Below are positions 51,981 to 62,145 of a DNA stretch of 64,000 nucleotides, one piece after another. This DNA comes from Terriglobia bacterium (GTDB lineage Bacteria; Acidobacteriota; Terriglobia; Terriglobales; Acidobacteriaceae), in NCBI GenBank assembly GCA_020073465.1, contig JAIQFC010000019.1:1-64000 (forward strand), in the 5' to 3' direction. Positions within the stretch are counted from its first letter, which is position 1, and every line of letters starts with the position of its first letter. The notes beneath the pieces are model-generated. The model saw nothing but the letters and a program-made list of their open reading frames with translations, was not told the DNA's origin and did no database searches. Made by a program: the position numbers and the translations under genes.

Positions 51981-54530
51981 CTATCGGACTCCAGAAACCA
52001 GGTAAAGAGTAGACAGCACCTGGTAGTAGCTGTATGCAAAACGTGAGGCTTCATGATCGACGACGACCGGGGAGACCGCCACGACGCCTACGGACTCCGG
52101 GGTGAGCAACTCCTGAATCACAGCTTTCTTGCCGCTTGCAATGTCAATGCGGTAGACCTTGGCAGGAATCTCACCAGCTCGGTATCCGTAAAGGGCGGAA
52201 CTATCCTTGGACCACTGCACAGGGACGAAATCGGAACCCACGCCTGGCACTGTGCGCGGCGTGCCGCCATCAGCCGGATAGAGGACCACGCCGGGTACAC
52301 CGCTGGATGCCAACACATATCGGCCATCCGGCGACACAGCTATGCCCGTGACTCCCTCCGGTGTCACCGGCCGGCGCTTGCCCCCGTCGATATCCACAAT
52401 ATAGCAACGGACGGCATGCCCTGCCTCATTGCCGTTGAGGGTGATTCTGGTTCCATCGGCGAGAAACCGTGCACTGCCGTTCTTGATATGCAGTCCAATC
52501 ACGGGAACCGGCCGCGGTTCGCCCGGCCCGATGGGCAGCAGTTCCACTCGCTCCGGTTCCCCGGTGAAAACCGAGATGGCCCATTTGCCGTCCGGCGACA
52601 GGCCCCCAGCACTGCCGTCGCCCAGACGAATCGGGGGCGTTCCGTCCAGATTGCGAATCGCGACCGAGTAGTGACTACCGGAAGCCTCGCTGGCGTCTTC
52701 AAACAATAGCCGCTGTCCGTCAGCAGATATATCCTTGGCGATGTCAAAGTCGTGCCAGGAGAGATCAACCTCCGTTCGGCCGTTCCGCGTTGCGGCAGCC
52801 ATTGCGACGCGTTCTGAATTCAGACTCATCAAGACGCGTCCGTCAGGGGACACATCTTGCAGCGTCAGGGCTGCGGGTAAGTCCAAAAGGGTACGGATCT
52901 TCCGTGACAGGTTAACGGCCATCAAGTCACGATTGGTGCCCCGCTCCACGGCGGTGAACCAGACCTCTTTTCCCTCAGGACTCCAGGCCAGACCGTCCTC
53001 CGACTCCCATTCCTTCGAAAGCACGGTCACATGGCCTGCCAGGTCGACTGCGCAGACTACTCCTCGATCGTCCCATAGTGCGGGATGATCCATGAATGCA
53101 ATCCTGTCGCCCTGTGTCGAGATGCGGATATGACTGATCCACCCGGCGCTTTGATACAACACACGCCCAATCGGATATTCGAGCCGACTGCGACCTTCGA
53201 CCGAATGGACTACCGCTAGTTCTCCATGGGCGTCCCAGTCTGCCCAGTGAACGTCTGCGAGTACTTCACGAGGCGAACCCCCAGCCAACGGTGCCCGCGC
53301 CAGTATCCCGTTTACTGTTTCGAGGTGCCCTTCGCGAATGCCGCCCGTCAGAAGGGCCAACTCGTTCGAGGGGGAGATGCCGAGAAGATTCGCGTCGGTA
53401 AGGTTCAGCGGCTGGGCGAGCAATGAGTCGCCGACCGTGACAAACAGTTGCAATGGCTTGCCGTTCCACGCCGCGCTATAGACGACGGACCGCCCTTTCG
53501 GAGCGAAGCGAGCCGCATACACGGTGCCGTGTTCAGAGGTCACGCGCTGGTAATCGAGTGCCAGCGCTTGGGGGCGCGGCTTCACGACCAGGAGGAGAAG
53601 CAACGCGACTGCAAGCAGGCTCGCTATCGCCCAAGGAAGCGCCGTCATGGCTCGTGTCTTCGACCCAAAGTTGAGGCGCGTTTGTTGCCCGGAGGCCCCC
53701 GAGAGCGTTTCCAGGGCAAAGGCCAAGTCCTTGGCCGATTGAAAACGGTTTTCCGGCTCCTTTTCCAGGCAGTGTCGCACCACACTTCGGACTGCTTCAG
53801 GAATATGGGCCCGCTCCAGGCTCATCTCCGGCGGTTCTTCGCGAAGTACGGCGGACATGGTGTCCACTTCGGTTTCGCCGCGAAATGCACGGCTCCCCGA
53901 CAGCATCTCGTAGAGGATTGCACCCACACTGAAGATGTCGCTGCGGTGATCGACAGGCTTGGCCCGCAGTTGCTCTGGCGACATGTAGGCCACGGTGCCG
54001 ATGACGGCCCCTGCCTTCGTCACCGTCGTCATGCTTTCCACCGGGAGTTCGGACTCTGACGGCTGCAGCTTGGCGACCCCGAAATCGAGGATCTTCACCC
54101 GCCCGTCCCGCGTAATGAACAGATTCTCAGGCTTCAGGTCGCGATGGATGATGCGCCGTTCATGGGCTGCGCTTAACCCGTGGACGATGTGCAGTGCATA
54201 GTCGGTGGCCTGGCGCAGCGGGAGCGGACCTTGCCACAGACGCTGCCGCAGCGTTTCTCCCTCCAGCAACTCTGAGACGATGTAGGGAACGCCCTTCTCG
54301 ACTCCGACGTCGTAGACGGCAACGATGTTGGGGTGGTTCAGCGCGGCGGCTGCCCGCGCTTCCTGCTCAAAGCGACGAAGATGGTCCGGATTATCGCTGG
54401 AGGCGGGGCGAACGAGTTTGAGAGCAACATCCCGGCCAAGCCTCTCGTCGTGAGCACGAAAGACCTCGCCCATTCCCCCGGCACCAATCTTCTCGAGGAT
54501 CCGGTAGTGTCCGACAACTTGGCCAGTCAT
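51981..54530 (-). CDS. Membrane Ser/Thr protein kinase with C-terminal TolB-like propeller
   Basis: An 849-residue kinase. The Hanks domain (about 8-270) is complete: GAGGMGEVFRAHDERLGRDVA with the ATP Lys in ALKLV, RRIIHRDLKPENLF (catalytic loop), ILDFGVAKLQ and MSPEQLRAKPVDHRSDIFSV. A membrane helix near residue 300 (ALPWAIASLLAVALLLLLVV) is followed by a large extracytoplasmic beta-propeller (blades such as GLSPDGKWAISVFTGEPERV, IAVSPDGRYVLASSGVPGVV). It probably couples an outside signal to phosphorylation inside. It is not obviously an operon member; it faces away from yebC. Confidence 0.9.
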   Translation of the reverse strand: MTGQVVGHYRILEKIGAGGMGEVFRAHDERLGRDVALKLVRPASSDNPDHLRRFEQEARAAAALNHPNIVAVYDVGVEKGVPYIVSELLEGETLRQRLWQGPLPLRQATDYALHIVHGLSAAHERRIIHRDLKPENLFITRDGRVKILDFGVAKLQPSESELPVESMTTVTKAGAVIGTVAYMSPEQLRAKPVDHRSDIFSVGAILYEMLSGSRAFRGETEVDTMSAVLREEPPEMSLERAHIPEAVRSVVRHCLEKEPENRFQSAKDLAFALETLSGASGQQTRLNFGSKTRAMTALPWAIASLLAVALLLLLVVKPRPQALALDYQRVTSEHGTVYAARFAPKGRSVVYSAAWNGKPLQLFVTVGDSLLAQPLNLTDANLLGISPSNELALLTGGIREGHLETVNGILARAPLAGGSPREVLADVHWADWDAHGELAVVHSVEGRSRLEYPIGRVLYQSAGWISHIRISTQGDRIAFMDHPALWDDRGVVCAVDLAGHVTVLSKEWESEDGLAWSPEGKEVWFTAVERGTNRDLMAVNLSRKIRTLLDLPAALTLQDVSPDGRVLMSLNSERVAMAAATRNGRTEVDLSWHDFDIAKDISADGQRLLFEDASEASGSHYSVAIRNLDGTPPIRLGDGSAGGLSPDGKWAISVFTGEPERVELLPIGPGEPRPVPVIGLHIKNGSARFLADGTRITLNGNEAGHAVRCYIVDIDGGKRRPVTPEGVTGIAVSPDGRYVLASSGVPGVVLYPADGGTPRTVPGVGSDFVPVQWSKDSSALYGYRAGEIPAKVYRIDIASGKKAVIQELLTPESVGVVAVSPVVVDHEASRFAYSYYQVLSTLYLVSGVR

Positions 54531-54647
54531 AAATGCCGGGGCGCGCCTTGACTGGCATGTTAGGTGCCCTTGACCGGACAGTCAATAATCAGGGAGGGAC
54601 TCATAGCTGGAAACTACAGGAAAATAGAGTGTTGCCGGAGCCAAGCG

Positions 54648-54656
54648 TGCTATAAT
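54648..54656 (+). promoter_or_regulatory. Extended -10 promoter of the yebC gene
   Basis: TGC followed by the consensus TATAAT at 54651-54656. The predicted start near 54663 leaves a 90-base leader before the ATG at 54753. No good -35, as allowed for extended -10 promoters. Confidence 0.55.
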
Positions 54657-54752
54657 TTTAGTTCGCCTGCGTACTTACCGAGGCAATCCTGTGATCTCCT
54701 CTGAGGGCGAATCCTGCGCCATTCAAGATTCTTAGGATAACGAGGTCTAGCC

Positions 54753-55502
<750 letters not shown>

Positions 55503-55527
55503 TTGCTCGCAGAATGACCGATTAAAG

Positions 55528-55549
55528 GCCGCCTCCTGAGGCGGCTTTT
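55528..55549 (+). terminator. Intrinsic terminator after yebC
   Basis: GCCGCCT and AGGCGGC form a seven-base GC stem around CCTG, followed by TTTT. Confidence 0.8.
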
Positions 55550-55716
55550 GCATTTGGGTTGCCTGAGTTGAAAAAAGTTTTCAACATGACGGTGGAAAAT
55601 TCTGTGGAAAAACAGCTATCTACTCTCCTAACTGATTCATCCGAAGACAGTTCAACACTTTGCACTGGACGGAGTGCTGGCACTTTCGTGGTAAAACTTG
55701 TGGTCGACAGCGAGAG

Positions 55717-56484
55717 TTGAGTGCGAACCTGCCTTTGAGAATCAGACTCGACAAGCTCCTGGTTGATCGCGGACTGGCTGCGTCACGCGAGCGCGCGCAG
55801 GCGCTCATTCTTGCCGGAAAAGTATTGGTTGGTGACCAAAAGATCGACAAGGCCGGTGCTCAGGTGGCTGCCGAAGCCGTCATCCGCCTGCTCGGCGAAG
55901 ATCTGAAGTATGTTGGCCGCGGCGGCCTCAAGCTGGAACGCGCGCTGGAATACTGGAAGATTGCCGTCGATGGCAAAGTCTGCCTCGACGTGGGTGCGTC
56001 TACTGGCGGTTTCACCGACTGTTTGCTCCAGCACGGCGCCGCACGAGTGATTGCAGTCGACACCGGCTATGGTCAGATGGACTTCAGGCTTCGGCAGGAT
56101 TCGCGGGTGCGGCTGCTGGAGAAGACGAATGCGCGTTATCTCACGCGTGAAGACATAGGCGAGATCGTTGATCTAATCGCAGTGGACGTGTCATTCATCT
56201 CGGCAACGTTCGTGGTACCCCCGGTCGTGCGGGCCGCGTTCCCTGAGTCGTCCGCCGAGCGTCACGGACGTCAGCTTGTCGTGCTCGTGAAGCCTCAATT
56301 CGAGGCGGGTAAGGAACACGTTGGCAAGGGAGGCATTGTGCGCAACGAAGCGGCACAACTCGCGGCTGTCGAGAAGGTGAAGACGTCGATTCTCATGCTG
56401 GGTTGCGCCGACACAGATGTTATCGATTCACCAATTCTGGGCGCGGAAGGCAATCGCGAGTTCCTCCTGAGAGCGGTTTTCTAA
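55717..56484 (+). CDS. tlyA: TlyA-type rRNA methyltransferase
   Basis: An S4 RNA-binding domain (IRLDKLLVDRGLAASRERAQ, LILAGKVLVGDQKIDKAGAQ) leads into an FtsJ-like methyltransferase: YVGRGGLKLERALEYWKIAV, CLDVGASTGGFTDCLLQHGA (SAM site), IAVDTGYGQMDFRLRQDSRV, LIAVDVSFISATFVVPPVVR and VVLVKPQFEAGKEHVGKGGI. It would methylate rRNA 2'-O-ribose positions. The start is uncertain: TTG 55717 (after CGAGAG) or TTG 55735 (MRIRLDKLL) fit the family; the frame opens at TTG 55660. No ATG start is available near the domain. Confidence 0.87.
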   Translation: MSANLPLRIRLDKLLVDRGLAASRERAQALILAGKVLVGDQKIDKAGAQVAAEAVIRLLGEDLKYVGRGGLKLERALEYWKIAVDGKVCLDVGASTGGFTDCLLQHGAARVIAVDTGYGQMDFRLRQDSRVRLLEKTNARYLTREDIGEIVDLIAVDVSFISATFVVPPVVRAAFPESSAERHGRQLVVLVKPQFEAGKEHVGKGGIVRNEAAQLAAVEKVKTSILMLGCADTDVIDSPILGAEGNREFLLRAVF

Positions 56485-56558
56485 GTCTGAGAGCGGTATT
56501 CTCAAGGCCGGCTCCCTCTGTGGTTTGGACTATTCTTCTGTACAATCTGTTTTGCACC

Positions 56559-57440
56559 ATGGCCAGCTCGCAAGTGTCTTCCCCAAAAGCCGCCGCGATC
56601 ATCTCAAGACCGGCTCGCCCCGAGGTCGCCCAAATTGTTCCCGACCTTCTCGCCTGGCTGGGTGAACACGGGTACAAGGTCATCGTCGATCCGGAAACAG
56701 CAAGATACGCAAGCGGGCAGCAGGAAGTTGTTGCTCGCGCCCAGATGTCCTCAAGGCATCTCGACCTGGTGGTGGTACTAGGGGGAGACGGCACGTTGCT
56801 GTCCGCAGCCAGGGTCACGGCGGCAGCTGACGTTCCGTTGCTTGGTGTCAACCTCGGTTCTCTGGGATTTCTTACGGAAGTTCCTTTTTCCTCGCTTTAC
56901 AAAATGCTGGATGCGATCACGAAGGGTCAGGCGCGGGTGGAGCAGCGCTCGCTGATGCAGTGTCAATTGCTGCGGGGAGAGACTGTCCGGGGCACTTACC
57001 TGGTCTTTAACGACGCCGTAGTTAACAAGACCGCGCTGGCCCGCCTCAACAACTACGATCTGTATGTCGACAAGGCGTTCGTTTCGAGCTACCGGGCCGA
57101 TGGAATGATCGTGGCCACTCCAACGGGGTCCACCGCATACTCTCTGTCAGCGGGCGGGCCGATTCTCATGCCGACAGTGCAGGCGTTCGTGATCACACCA
57201 GTGGCGCCTCACTCGCTCACCCACCGTCCCCTGGTGGTTCCCGATTCGGTGGAAATTGAAATCCTGCTGCGAAGTGAGGAGGAGGTCGCCTATCTCAGCC
57301 TGGATGGCCAGCCCGGCCTCGACCTGTGCGATGGGGACCTCGTCCGCTGCAGCCGCTCGGAGCACAAGGTCAGTCTGTTCCGCACCGACACGGATTTCTT
57401 CCAGGTGCTTCGCACCAAGCTGAAGTGGGGAGAACGATGA
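56559..57440 (+). CDS. nadK: NAD kinase
   Basis: A 293-residue NAD/NADH kinase: VVVLGGDGTLLSAARVTAAA (GGDG motif with catalytic Asp), VNLGSLGFLTEVPFSSLYKM, VFNDAVVNKTALARLNNYDL (Asn-Asp in place of the usual Asn-Glu), ADGMIVATPTGSTAYSLSAG and VVPDSVEIEIL. It makes NADP from NAD. ATG 56559 is preceded by TACAAT at 56541-56546, so the leader may be only a few bases long. The gap from tlyA is 75 bases. A GAGAGCGG(T/T)TT-type unit is repeated just before (56470-56500). Confidence 0.9.
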   Translation: MASSQVSSPKAAAIISRPARPEVAQIVPDLLAWLGEHGYKVIVDPETARYASGQQEVVARAQMSSRHLDLVVVLGGDGTLLSAARVTAAADVPLLGVNLGSLGFLTEVPFSSLYKMLDAITKGQARVEQRSLMQCQLLRGETVRGTYLVFNDAVVNKTALARLNNYDLYVDKAFVSSYRADGMIVATPTGSTAYSLSAGGPILMPTVQAFVITPVAPHSLTHRPLVVPDSVEIEILLRSEEEVAYLSLDGQPGLDLCDGDLVRCSRSEHKVSLFRTDTDFFQVLRTKLKWGER

Positions 57441-57467
57441 AGAAAGCAAATGACTGCCGAGCCAGGT

Positions 57468-58796
57468 TCACACTTCAGGTCGCATCAAATCGGAAACTCT
57501 CTCCCGCCTGCGAATAACCTTGACGGACTTTCCTGACACCATCACTTCCGTCGGCCGCGGACGCGTGTTGTAGTTCGACGCCAGTGCCATCCCATAGGCT
57601 CCAGCATCGAGAATCGCCAGCAAGGCGGCCTCTTCAACGGGGGGCAGTTCGCGATCGCGTGCGAAGAAATCCCCGGACTCGCAAACTGGGCCCACCACGT
57701 CAACGAGCTCGGGTTTGCCGTCGTTCTCTCCGAGTAACACGGGAACAATCTCATGGTAAGCACTGTAGAGCGCCGGCCTGATCATGTCGTTCATGGCAGC
57801 ATCGACCACCAGAAATCGCTTGCCATCGTTCGCCTTGCGGTACACCACGGAGGTGATCAGCGCTCCGGCAGGCCCCACAATCGAGCGGCCGGGTTCCAGC
57901 AGCAGGTGTACGCCCAGCCCGCGCAGGGGCTCGGCAAGAGCCCGCGCGTAATCGGTGACATCCTTCGAAAAACCATTCGGATCGGGCTTCTCGTATGCAA
58001 TTCCCAGTCCGCCGCCGGCGTCGATGTACTCGATGGTGTGTCCATCGGCGCGTAAGTCGCGAACCAACTCGGCCACACGAGCCAGTGCTTCCCCAAAGGG
58101 CGCCACGTCGGTAATTTGCGAGCCAATATGCACGCTTACGCCGGCGACCCGCAGAGACTTGGCGCCGCTTGCCTGGGCGTACAGCGCCCTTGCATTCCGG
58201 ATGGGCACACCAAACTTGTGTTTGTGCAGCCCGGTTGAGATGTAGGGATGGGTTTCTGCAGCCACGTCGGGATTCACGCGCAGAGCCAACGGGGCCTGGG
58301 TTCGCAAACGTGCCGCACACTCCGCGAGCACCCACAGTTCCGACTCACTCTCCACATTGAAGAGCAGGATGCCGGCCTTCAGAGCGGCATTCATTTCCTC
58401 CCGCGTTTTACCCACGCCGGAAAAGACGACCCTGCGCGCAGCCTTCCGATCGGCCGCCAGCACACGCTCCAACTCTCCACCGGAGACCACGTCGAATCCA
58501 CAGCCGTGCCTGGCCAGCAGGCGCAGGATACTCAGGTTGGAGTTCGCTTTCACGGAGTAGCAAATGGTGTGAGGAATCTCGCGAAATGCGTCGTCGAAAG
58601 TGACGTACCGCTCGCGGATCATGGATGCCGAGTAGACGTAGAGCGGGGTGCCATACTTCTCCGCCAGCTTCGGTAGAGGAACGTCATCGCAGTGAAAAAT
58701 GAGACTCTGTCCACGGCGCAATATCCCTCGCCGGTTCTTGTGGTAAATAAATCCGGGTGGGCGTCCCGGAGAGGGGCTCTGGCTGCGGCGAGTCAT
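57468..58796 (-). CDS. lysA: Diaminopimelate decarboxylase
   Basis: A 442-residue PLP enzyme of fold type III. Visible are CYSVKANSNLSILRLLARHG with the Schiff-base Lys, CGFDVVSGGELERVLAADRK, GVSVHIGSQITDVAPFGEAL, IDAGGGLGIAYEKP, LLEPGRSIVGPAGALIT and the C-terminal CESGDFFARDRELP with DAGAYGMALASNYNTRPRPT. It removes the carboxylate of meso-diaminopimelate to give lysine. ATG 58796 overlaps the stop of the upstream phosphatase gene as ATGA, so translation is coupled to that gene, an unusual partner for lysine synthesis. Confidence 0.92.
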   Translation of the reverse strand: MTRRSQSPSPGRPPGFIYHKNRRGILRRGQSLIFHCDDVPLPKLAEKYGTPLYVYSASMIRERYVTFDDAFREIPHTICYSVKANSNLSILRLLARHGCGFDVVSGGELERVLAADRKAARRVVFSGVGKTREEMNAALKAGILLFNVESESELWVLAECAARLRTQAPLALRVNPDVAAETHPYISTGLHKHKFGVPIRNARALYAQASGAKSLRVAGVSVHIGSQITDVAPFGEALARVAELVRDLRADGHTIEYIDAGGGLGIAYEKPDPNGFSKDVTDYARALAEPLRGLGVHLLLEPGRSIVGPAGALITSVVYRKANDGKRFLVVDAAMNDMIRPALYSAYHEIVPVLLGENDGKPELVDVVGPVCESGDFFARDRELPPVEEAALLAILDAGAYGMALASNYNTRPRPTEVMVSGKSVKVIRRRERVSDLMRPEV

Positions 58797-60568
58797 TTCT
58801 TCCTGGGGGCGGCCTGGGAACCGTTCTTCACCCGGATGGCCACTACGGTCTGGTCGTCAAAGGTTTCCACTCCCGCAGAGTGTTCGGCAACAGCCTGGAA
58901 CAGCGAATCGACGACACAGTCCGCCGACTTGCCGGTGCATTGAGAAACGATTGTCTCCACGCGTCCCCGGCCGAACAATTCTCCGCTGCGATTGCGAGCG
59001 TCGAGGATTCCGTCGCTGAAGAATACGAACATGTCTCCTGGCTTCATGTGGAACTTGAACTCGTCGTAGTCGGCTTCGTCGAAGAGTCCCAGGGGCAAGC
59101 CCGTGGCCTCGATCACCTCGTTCCTGCCTCCATGCATATAGATCGGCCGCGGGAGGCCCGAGTTCGCCACCGTCAGCATGCGATGTTCATCATCCCAGAC
59201 CGCGTAGATCAGAGACACGAATTGCGCTTCAATGCGCCGCTCGGCCAGCGAGAGGTTGACGGCGGAGAGCATCTCGGACGGTCCCGGCTCGATAGGCGCA
59301 TGCGAGCGCAGGATACCACTCACAAGTGCGGCATAAATCGCAGCCGGAGCGCCCTTGCCGCTGACATCGCCGATGACCAGTCCGAGCCGGGACATGGAGT
59401 AGGGAATGAAGTCGTACAGGTCGCCACCGATCGCCCGCGCCGGGATAAATTTCGCGGCCACGTCGAGGTGAGCAAGCTTCGGCCTGGCCTGGGGCAGCAG
59501 GCGTACCTGCAGTTCGCGAGCCAGGGCGAGATCACGTTCCAATCGTCTTTCCTGCCGCGCGATCTGTTCATAAAGCCGCGCGTTCTCGATTGCAATGGCC
59601 ATTTGCGCGGCCAGTGTCGTGATCGTCCGCTTGTGCTCTTCCGTAAAGAAGCCACGCCGCGTATGCTCCAGGTCCAGCACGCCGATGACTTTGTCCTTGT
59701 AGATCAACGGCACGGCCAGTTCGGATCGCGTCTCCGGATTCACGGCGATATAGCGGGGGTCCTTGGCTACGTCCGGGACCAGCACCGCCTCCTTGCTCAC
59801 AGCCGCGCGACCGACCAATCCCTGACCCAACGCGATGTCATGTTTAAGATGAATATTCTCGTTGAAGCGCAGCGAGAACCGGTGCTGCAGCTTCTCGCCG
59901 GAAGGGTCGATCAGCAGAATGCTGAACATCTGGTAATCGATCAGCCGCCGCAACAGTTCGGCGATCCGCCCCATCAGTTCGTCGAGATTCAGAATCGACG
60001 TAAGCTCGCGCGCGATCTCGTTCAGCAGCAACAGAATCCGCGCCTGCCGGGTCGTCCTGGTATAGAGCTGGGCGTTCTCGATCCCGGCGGCCATGCGTGA
60101 GGCGATCAGCGTAAGCAGGCGGCTGTGCTCCTCGGTGAAGTACCCAGGTTCCCTTGCCTCCAGGTCAATCACCCCAATCACGCGGTTCTTGGTAATCAGA
60201 GGAACGGCGAGTTCCGCACGGACGTTCGGGATGGCGGCGATGTACGCCGGATCCTGAGTAACGTCGTCCACCAGGAGCGCCTGCCGCAATTGTGCGGCTC
60301 TTCCGGTAACTCCATCGCCAACCTTGAGACGGGTTCGCTCGGCAAATTCGGGAGGATAGCCCGTTTGAAAACGGATCCTCAACTCCTGGGTTTTCTCATT
60401 CAGCAGCAGAATCGCGAATATTTCGTAGTCGATGACCTTGCGCACCACCTCGGCCACCCGCTTCAGGGTGGTGTCGAGGTCTAGTGACGTAGCCAGCACG
60501 TCGGCCACCTCGAGCAGCAACGGCTCGACTGGCAGGGGCTTTTCCGCCTTGGAGAGAAGAGTTCCCAT
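58793..60568 (-). CDS. GAF-GAF-PP2C (SpoIIE/RsbU-type) phosphatase
   Basis: A 591-residue regulator. Two GAF domains span about 20-190 and 195-360 (text such as VPLITKNRVIGVIDLEAREP and AVPLIYKDKVIGVLDLEHTR). A coiled linker (IARQERRLERDLALARELQV) leads to a SpoIIE/RsbU phosphatase domain with ARAIGGDLYDFIPYSMSRLG, LVIGDVSGKGAPAAIYAALV (metal Asp) and PGDMFVFFSDGILDARNRSG. It would dephosphorylate an anti-sigma antagonist in response to a small ligand bound by the GAFs. The gene is co-directional and ATGA-coupled with lysA; the start ATG 60568 stands clear of hpt. Confidence 0.87.
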   Translation of the reverse strand: MGTLLSKAEKPLPVEPLLLEVADVLATSLDLDTTLKRVAEVVRKVIDYEIFAILLLNEKTQELRIRFQTGYPPEFAERTRLKVGDGVTGRAAQLRQALLVDDVTQDPAYIAAIPNVRAELAVPLITKNRVIGVIDLEAREPGYFTEEHSRLLTLIASRMAAGIENAQLYTRTTRQARILLLLNEIARELTSILNLDELMGRIAELLRRLIDYQMFSILLIDPSGEKLQHRFSLRFNENIHLKHDIALGQGLVGRAAVSKEAVLVPDVAKDPRYIAVNPETRSELAVPLIYKDKVIGVLDLEHTRRGFFTEEHKRTITTLAAQMAIAIENARLYEQIARQERRLERDLALARELQVRLLPQARPKLAHLDVAAKFIPARAIGGDLYDFIPYSMSRLGLVIGDVSGKGAPAAIYAALVSGILRSHAPIEPGPSEMLSAVNLSLAERRIEAQFVSLIYAVWDDEHRMLTVANSGLPRPIYMHGGRNEVIEATGLPLGLFDEADYDEFKFHMKPGDMFVFFSDGILDARNRSGELFGRGRVETIVSQCTGKSADCVVDSLFQAVAEHSAGVETFDDQTVVAIRVKNGSQAAPRKK

Positions 60569-60639
60569 TCTTTTCGGTAGTTCTATGATAGCAGCCGCAC
60601 TGCGATGGCCCGATGAGGGTGAAGGTTCAGTACCGGGTT

Positions 60640-61191
60640 CTACTCTCGCGGCACAACACAGATGTCTGCAAGGTTCCGATACCGTTCGGCATAGTCCAGT
60701 CCGTAACCCACTACAAACTCGTCCGGAATCTTGAAGCCTACATAGTCGCCTTCAAGCGGCAGTTTGCGCCGCGAGGGCTTGTCGAGCAAGGCGGCGATCT
60801 TGAGCGTACGCGGCTGGTGTGCCAGGAGCAGTTTCCTCAGATAGGTGAGCGTGAGCCCCGTGTCCAGAATGTCTTCCACGAGAATCACGTTCCTGTCCTT
60901 CATGGACTGGTCCACGTCTTTCGTCAGCCGGACTTCTCCGGTCGAATCCCACCCGCTCTTGAGCTCCTGGTGCGGGCTGGGACGGTTCCCGTAGCTCGAA
61001 ACTCCGATGAAATCAAAGGTGGAGTCCAACTTGACCTGCCGCGCCAGGTCCGAGAGAAAGATCGCGGCCCCCTTCAGCACGCCCACAAAGATCACAGACT
61101 GCCCGGCGAAGTCGCGAGTGATGTCGGCAGCTAATTCGCCCACGCGTTTCGCAATTTCCTCCCGAGAGATCAGCACCTTCAAGTCGTTCAT
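60640..61191 (-). CDS. hpt: Hypoxanthine phosphoribosyltransferase
   Basis: A 183-residue type I phosphoribosyltransferase: VLKGAAIFLSDLARQVKLDS, a flexible loop around SSYGNRP, and the PRPP motif NVILVEDILDTGLTLTYLRK. KIPDEFVVGYGLDYAERYRN is the typical C-terminal purine-site segment. It salvages hypoxanthine and guanine, complementing purQ and the nucleoside hydrolases in the window. The gene stops about 70 bases before the phosphatase gene on the same strand. Confidence 0.92.
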   Translation of the reverse strand: MNDLKVLISREEIAKRVGELAADITRDFAGQSVIFVGVLKGAAIFLSDLARQVKLDSTFDFIGVSSYGNRPSPHQELKSGWDSTGEVRLTKDVDQSMKDRNVILVEDILDTGLTLTYLRKLLLAHQPRTLKIAALLDKPSRRKLPLEGDYVGFKIPDEFVVGYGLDYAERYRNLADICVVPRE

Positions 61192-61226
61192 GGCGTTTCA
61201 TATTAAACTAGGCGAGGGGAAAACAA

Positions 61227-61316
61227 GCATTCAGCAATCAGCACTCAGCCCTGACACTTCTATTCTGGTAGGCAGGATCTCTATTGGCTGAATGGTGAGT
61301 GCTGACTGCTGAATGC
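61227..61316. repeat. Long imperfect palindrome (REP-like)
   Basis: The left arm (61227-61250) begins GCATTCAGCAATCAGCACTC and ends GCC. The right arm (61286-61316), read on the other strand, begins GCATTCAGCAGTCAGCACTC and ends CAGCC after a seven-base insertion. The arms agree in 20 of the first 21 bases. It lies between divergent hpt and the hydrolase gene, and looks like a dispersed palindromic repeat or a small mobile remnant. Confidence 0.65.
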
Positions 61317-61353
61317 TCGAAACTGGCAGCTAGAGGCTAGGAGCCGAATTTGC

Positions 61354-62055
61354 ATGAACCTCAACGGGATCAAACTCACATGGTTGGGTCACGCCACGTT
61401 CCGCATGGAAACTCCGGGTGGCAGGATCATCATCATCGATCCGTGGGTGATGGGCAATCCCAAGTGCCCGGACGCGGAAAAGAAAATGAAGCAGGTCGAT
61501 GTCTTGCTATGCACCCACGGGCACTTCGACCACATCGGAGACACGGTTGAGATCGCGAAGCAGCACAACCCGTTGGTGGTAGGGATTCCCGAATTGTGCC
61601 ACTGGCTGGGCAGCAAAGGGGTCAAGCAGCTGGCGGAGATGAACAAGGGCGGAACGCAGACGGTCGGCGACATCAAGGTGACCATGGTTCACGCCGTGCA
61701 TTCCTGTGGGATCAGCGACGGCGACCAAATCGTCTATGGCGGCGAAGCGTGTGGCTACGTCATCGAATTCTCGAATGGCATCAAGATTTATCACGCCGGC
61801 GATACCAACGTTTTCTCAGATATGCAGATCATCCGGGATCTCTACGCGCCGGAGATTGCGATGCTGCCCATCGGGGACCACTACACCATGAGTCCGCGCG
61901 AGGCGGCCTACGCCTGCAATCTGCTGAAGCCTAAAGCGGTGATCCCCATGCACTTCGGAACGTTTCCCATTCTGACGGGAACTCCCGGCGAACTGCAGAA
62001 GCTGGTGCCCGGCGTCGAGGTTGTGGAGATGAAGCCGGGACAGACTGTTTCTTAG
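61354..62055 (+). CDS. Metal-dependent hydrolase, UPF0173/UlaG-like MBL fold
   Basis: A 233-residue metallo-beta-lactamase-fold protein: KLTWLGHATFRMETPGGRII, LCTHGHFDHIGDTVEIAKQH (HxHxDH), TMVHAVHSCGIS, YHAGDTNVFSDMQIIRDLY, and VIPMHFGTFPIL at the end. The family (UPF0173) hydrolyses unknown substrates, probably lactones or phosphate esters. A two-hairpin stretch follows the stop. Confidence 0.88.
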   Translation: MNLNGIKLTWLGHATFRMETPGGRIIIIDPWVMGNPKCPDAEKKMKQVDVLLCTHGHFDHIGDTVEIAKQHNPLVVGIPELCHWLGSKGVKQLAEMNKGGTQTVGDIKVTMVHAVHSCGISDGDQIVYGGEACGYVIEFSNGIKIYHAGDTNVFSDMQIIRDLYAPEIAMLPIGDHYTMSPREAAYACNLLKPKAVIPMHFGTFPILTGTPGELQKLVPGVEVVEMKPGQTVS

Positions 62056-62083
62056 CATTTGATTGAACAAAAGATCCATGTGG

Positions 62084-62122
62084 GGACAGCCATCCCGGCT
62101 GTCCGGCCGAGTGAAGCTCGGC
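62084..62122 (+). repeat. Two adjacent hairpins
   Basis: GGACAGCC-ATCCC-GGCTGTCC and GCCGAG-TGAAG-CTCGGC stand back to back, followed by TTCTT. They could end the hydrolase transcript or be a dispersed repeat; similar sequences are common in acidobacterial spacers. Confidence 0.55.
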
Positions 62123-62145
62123 TTCTTGGTTAACAGGAGGCGAAA

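Noticed and set aside
58757..60100. 447-codon open frame antisense to the GAF-SpoIIE phosphatase gene
   Set aside because: Shadow of the minus-strand gene, His/Arg/Gln-rich without recognisable domains.
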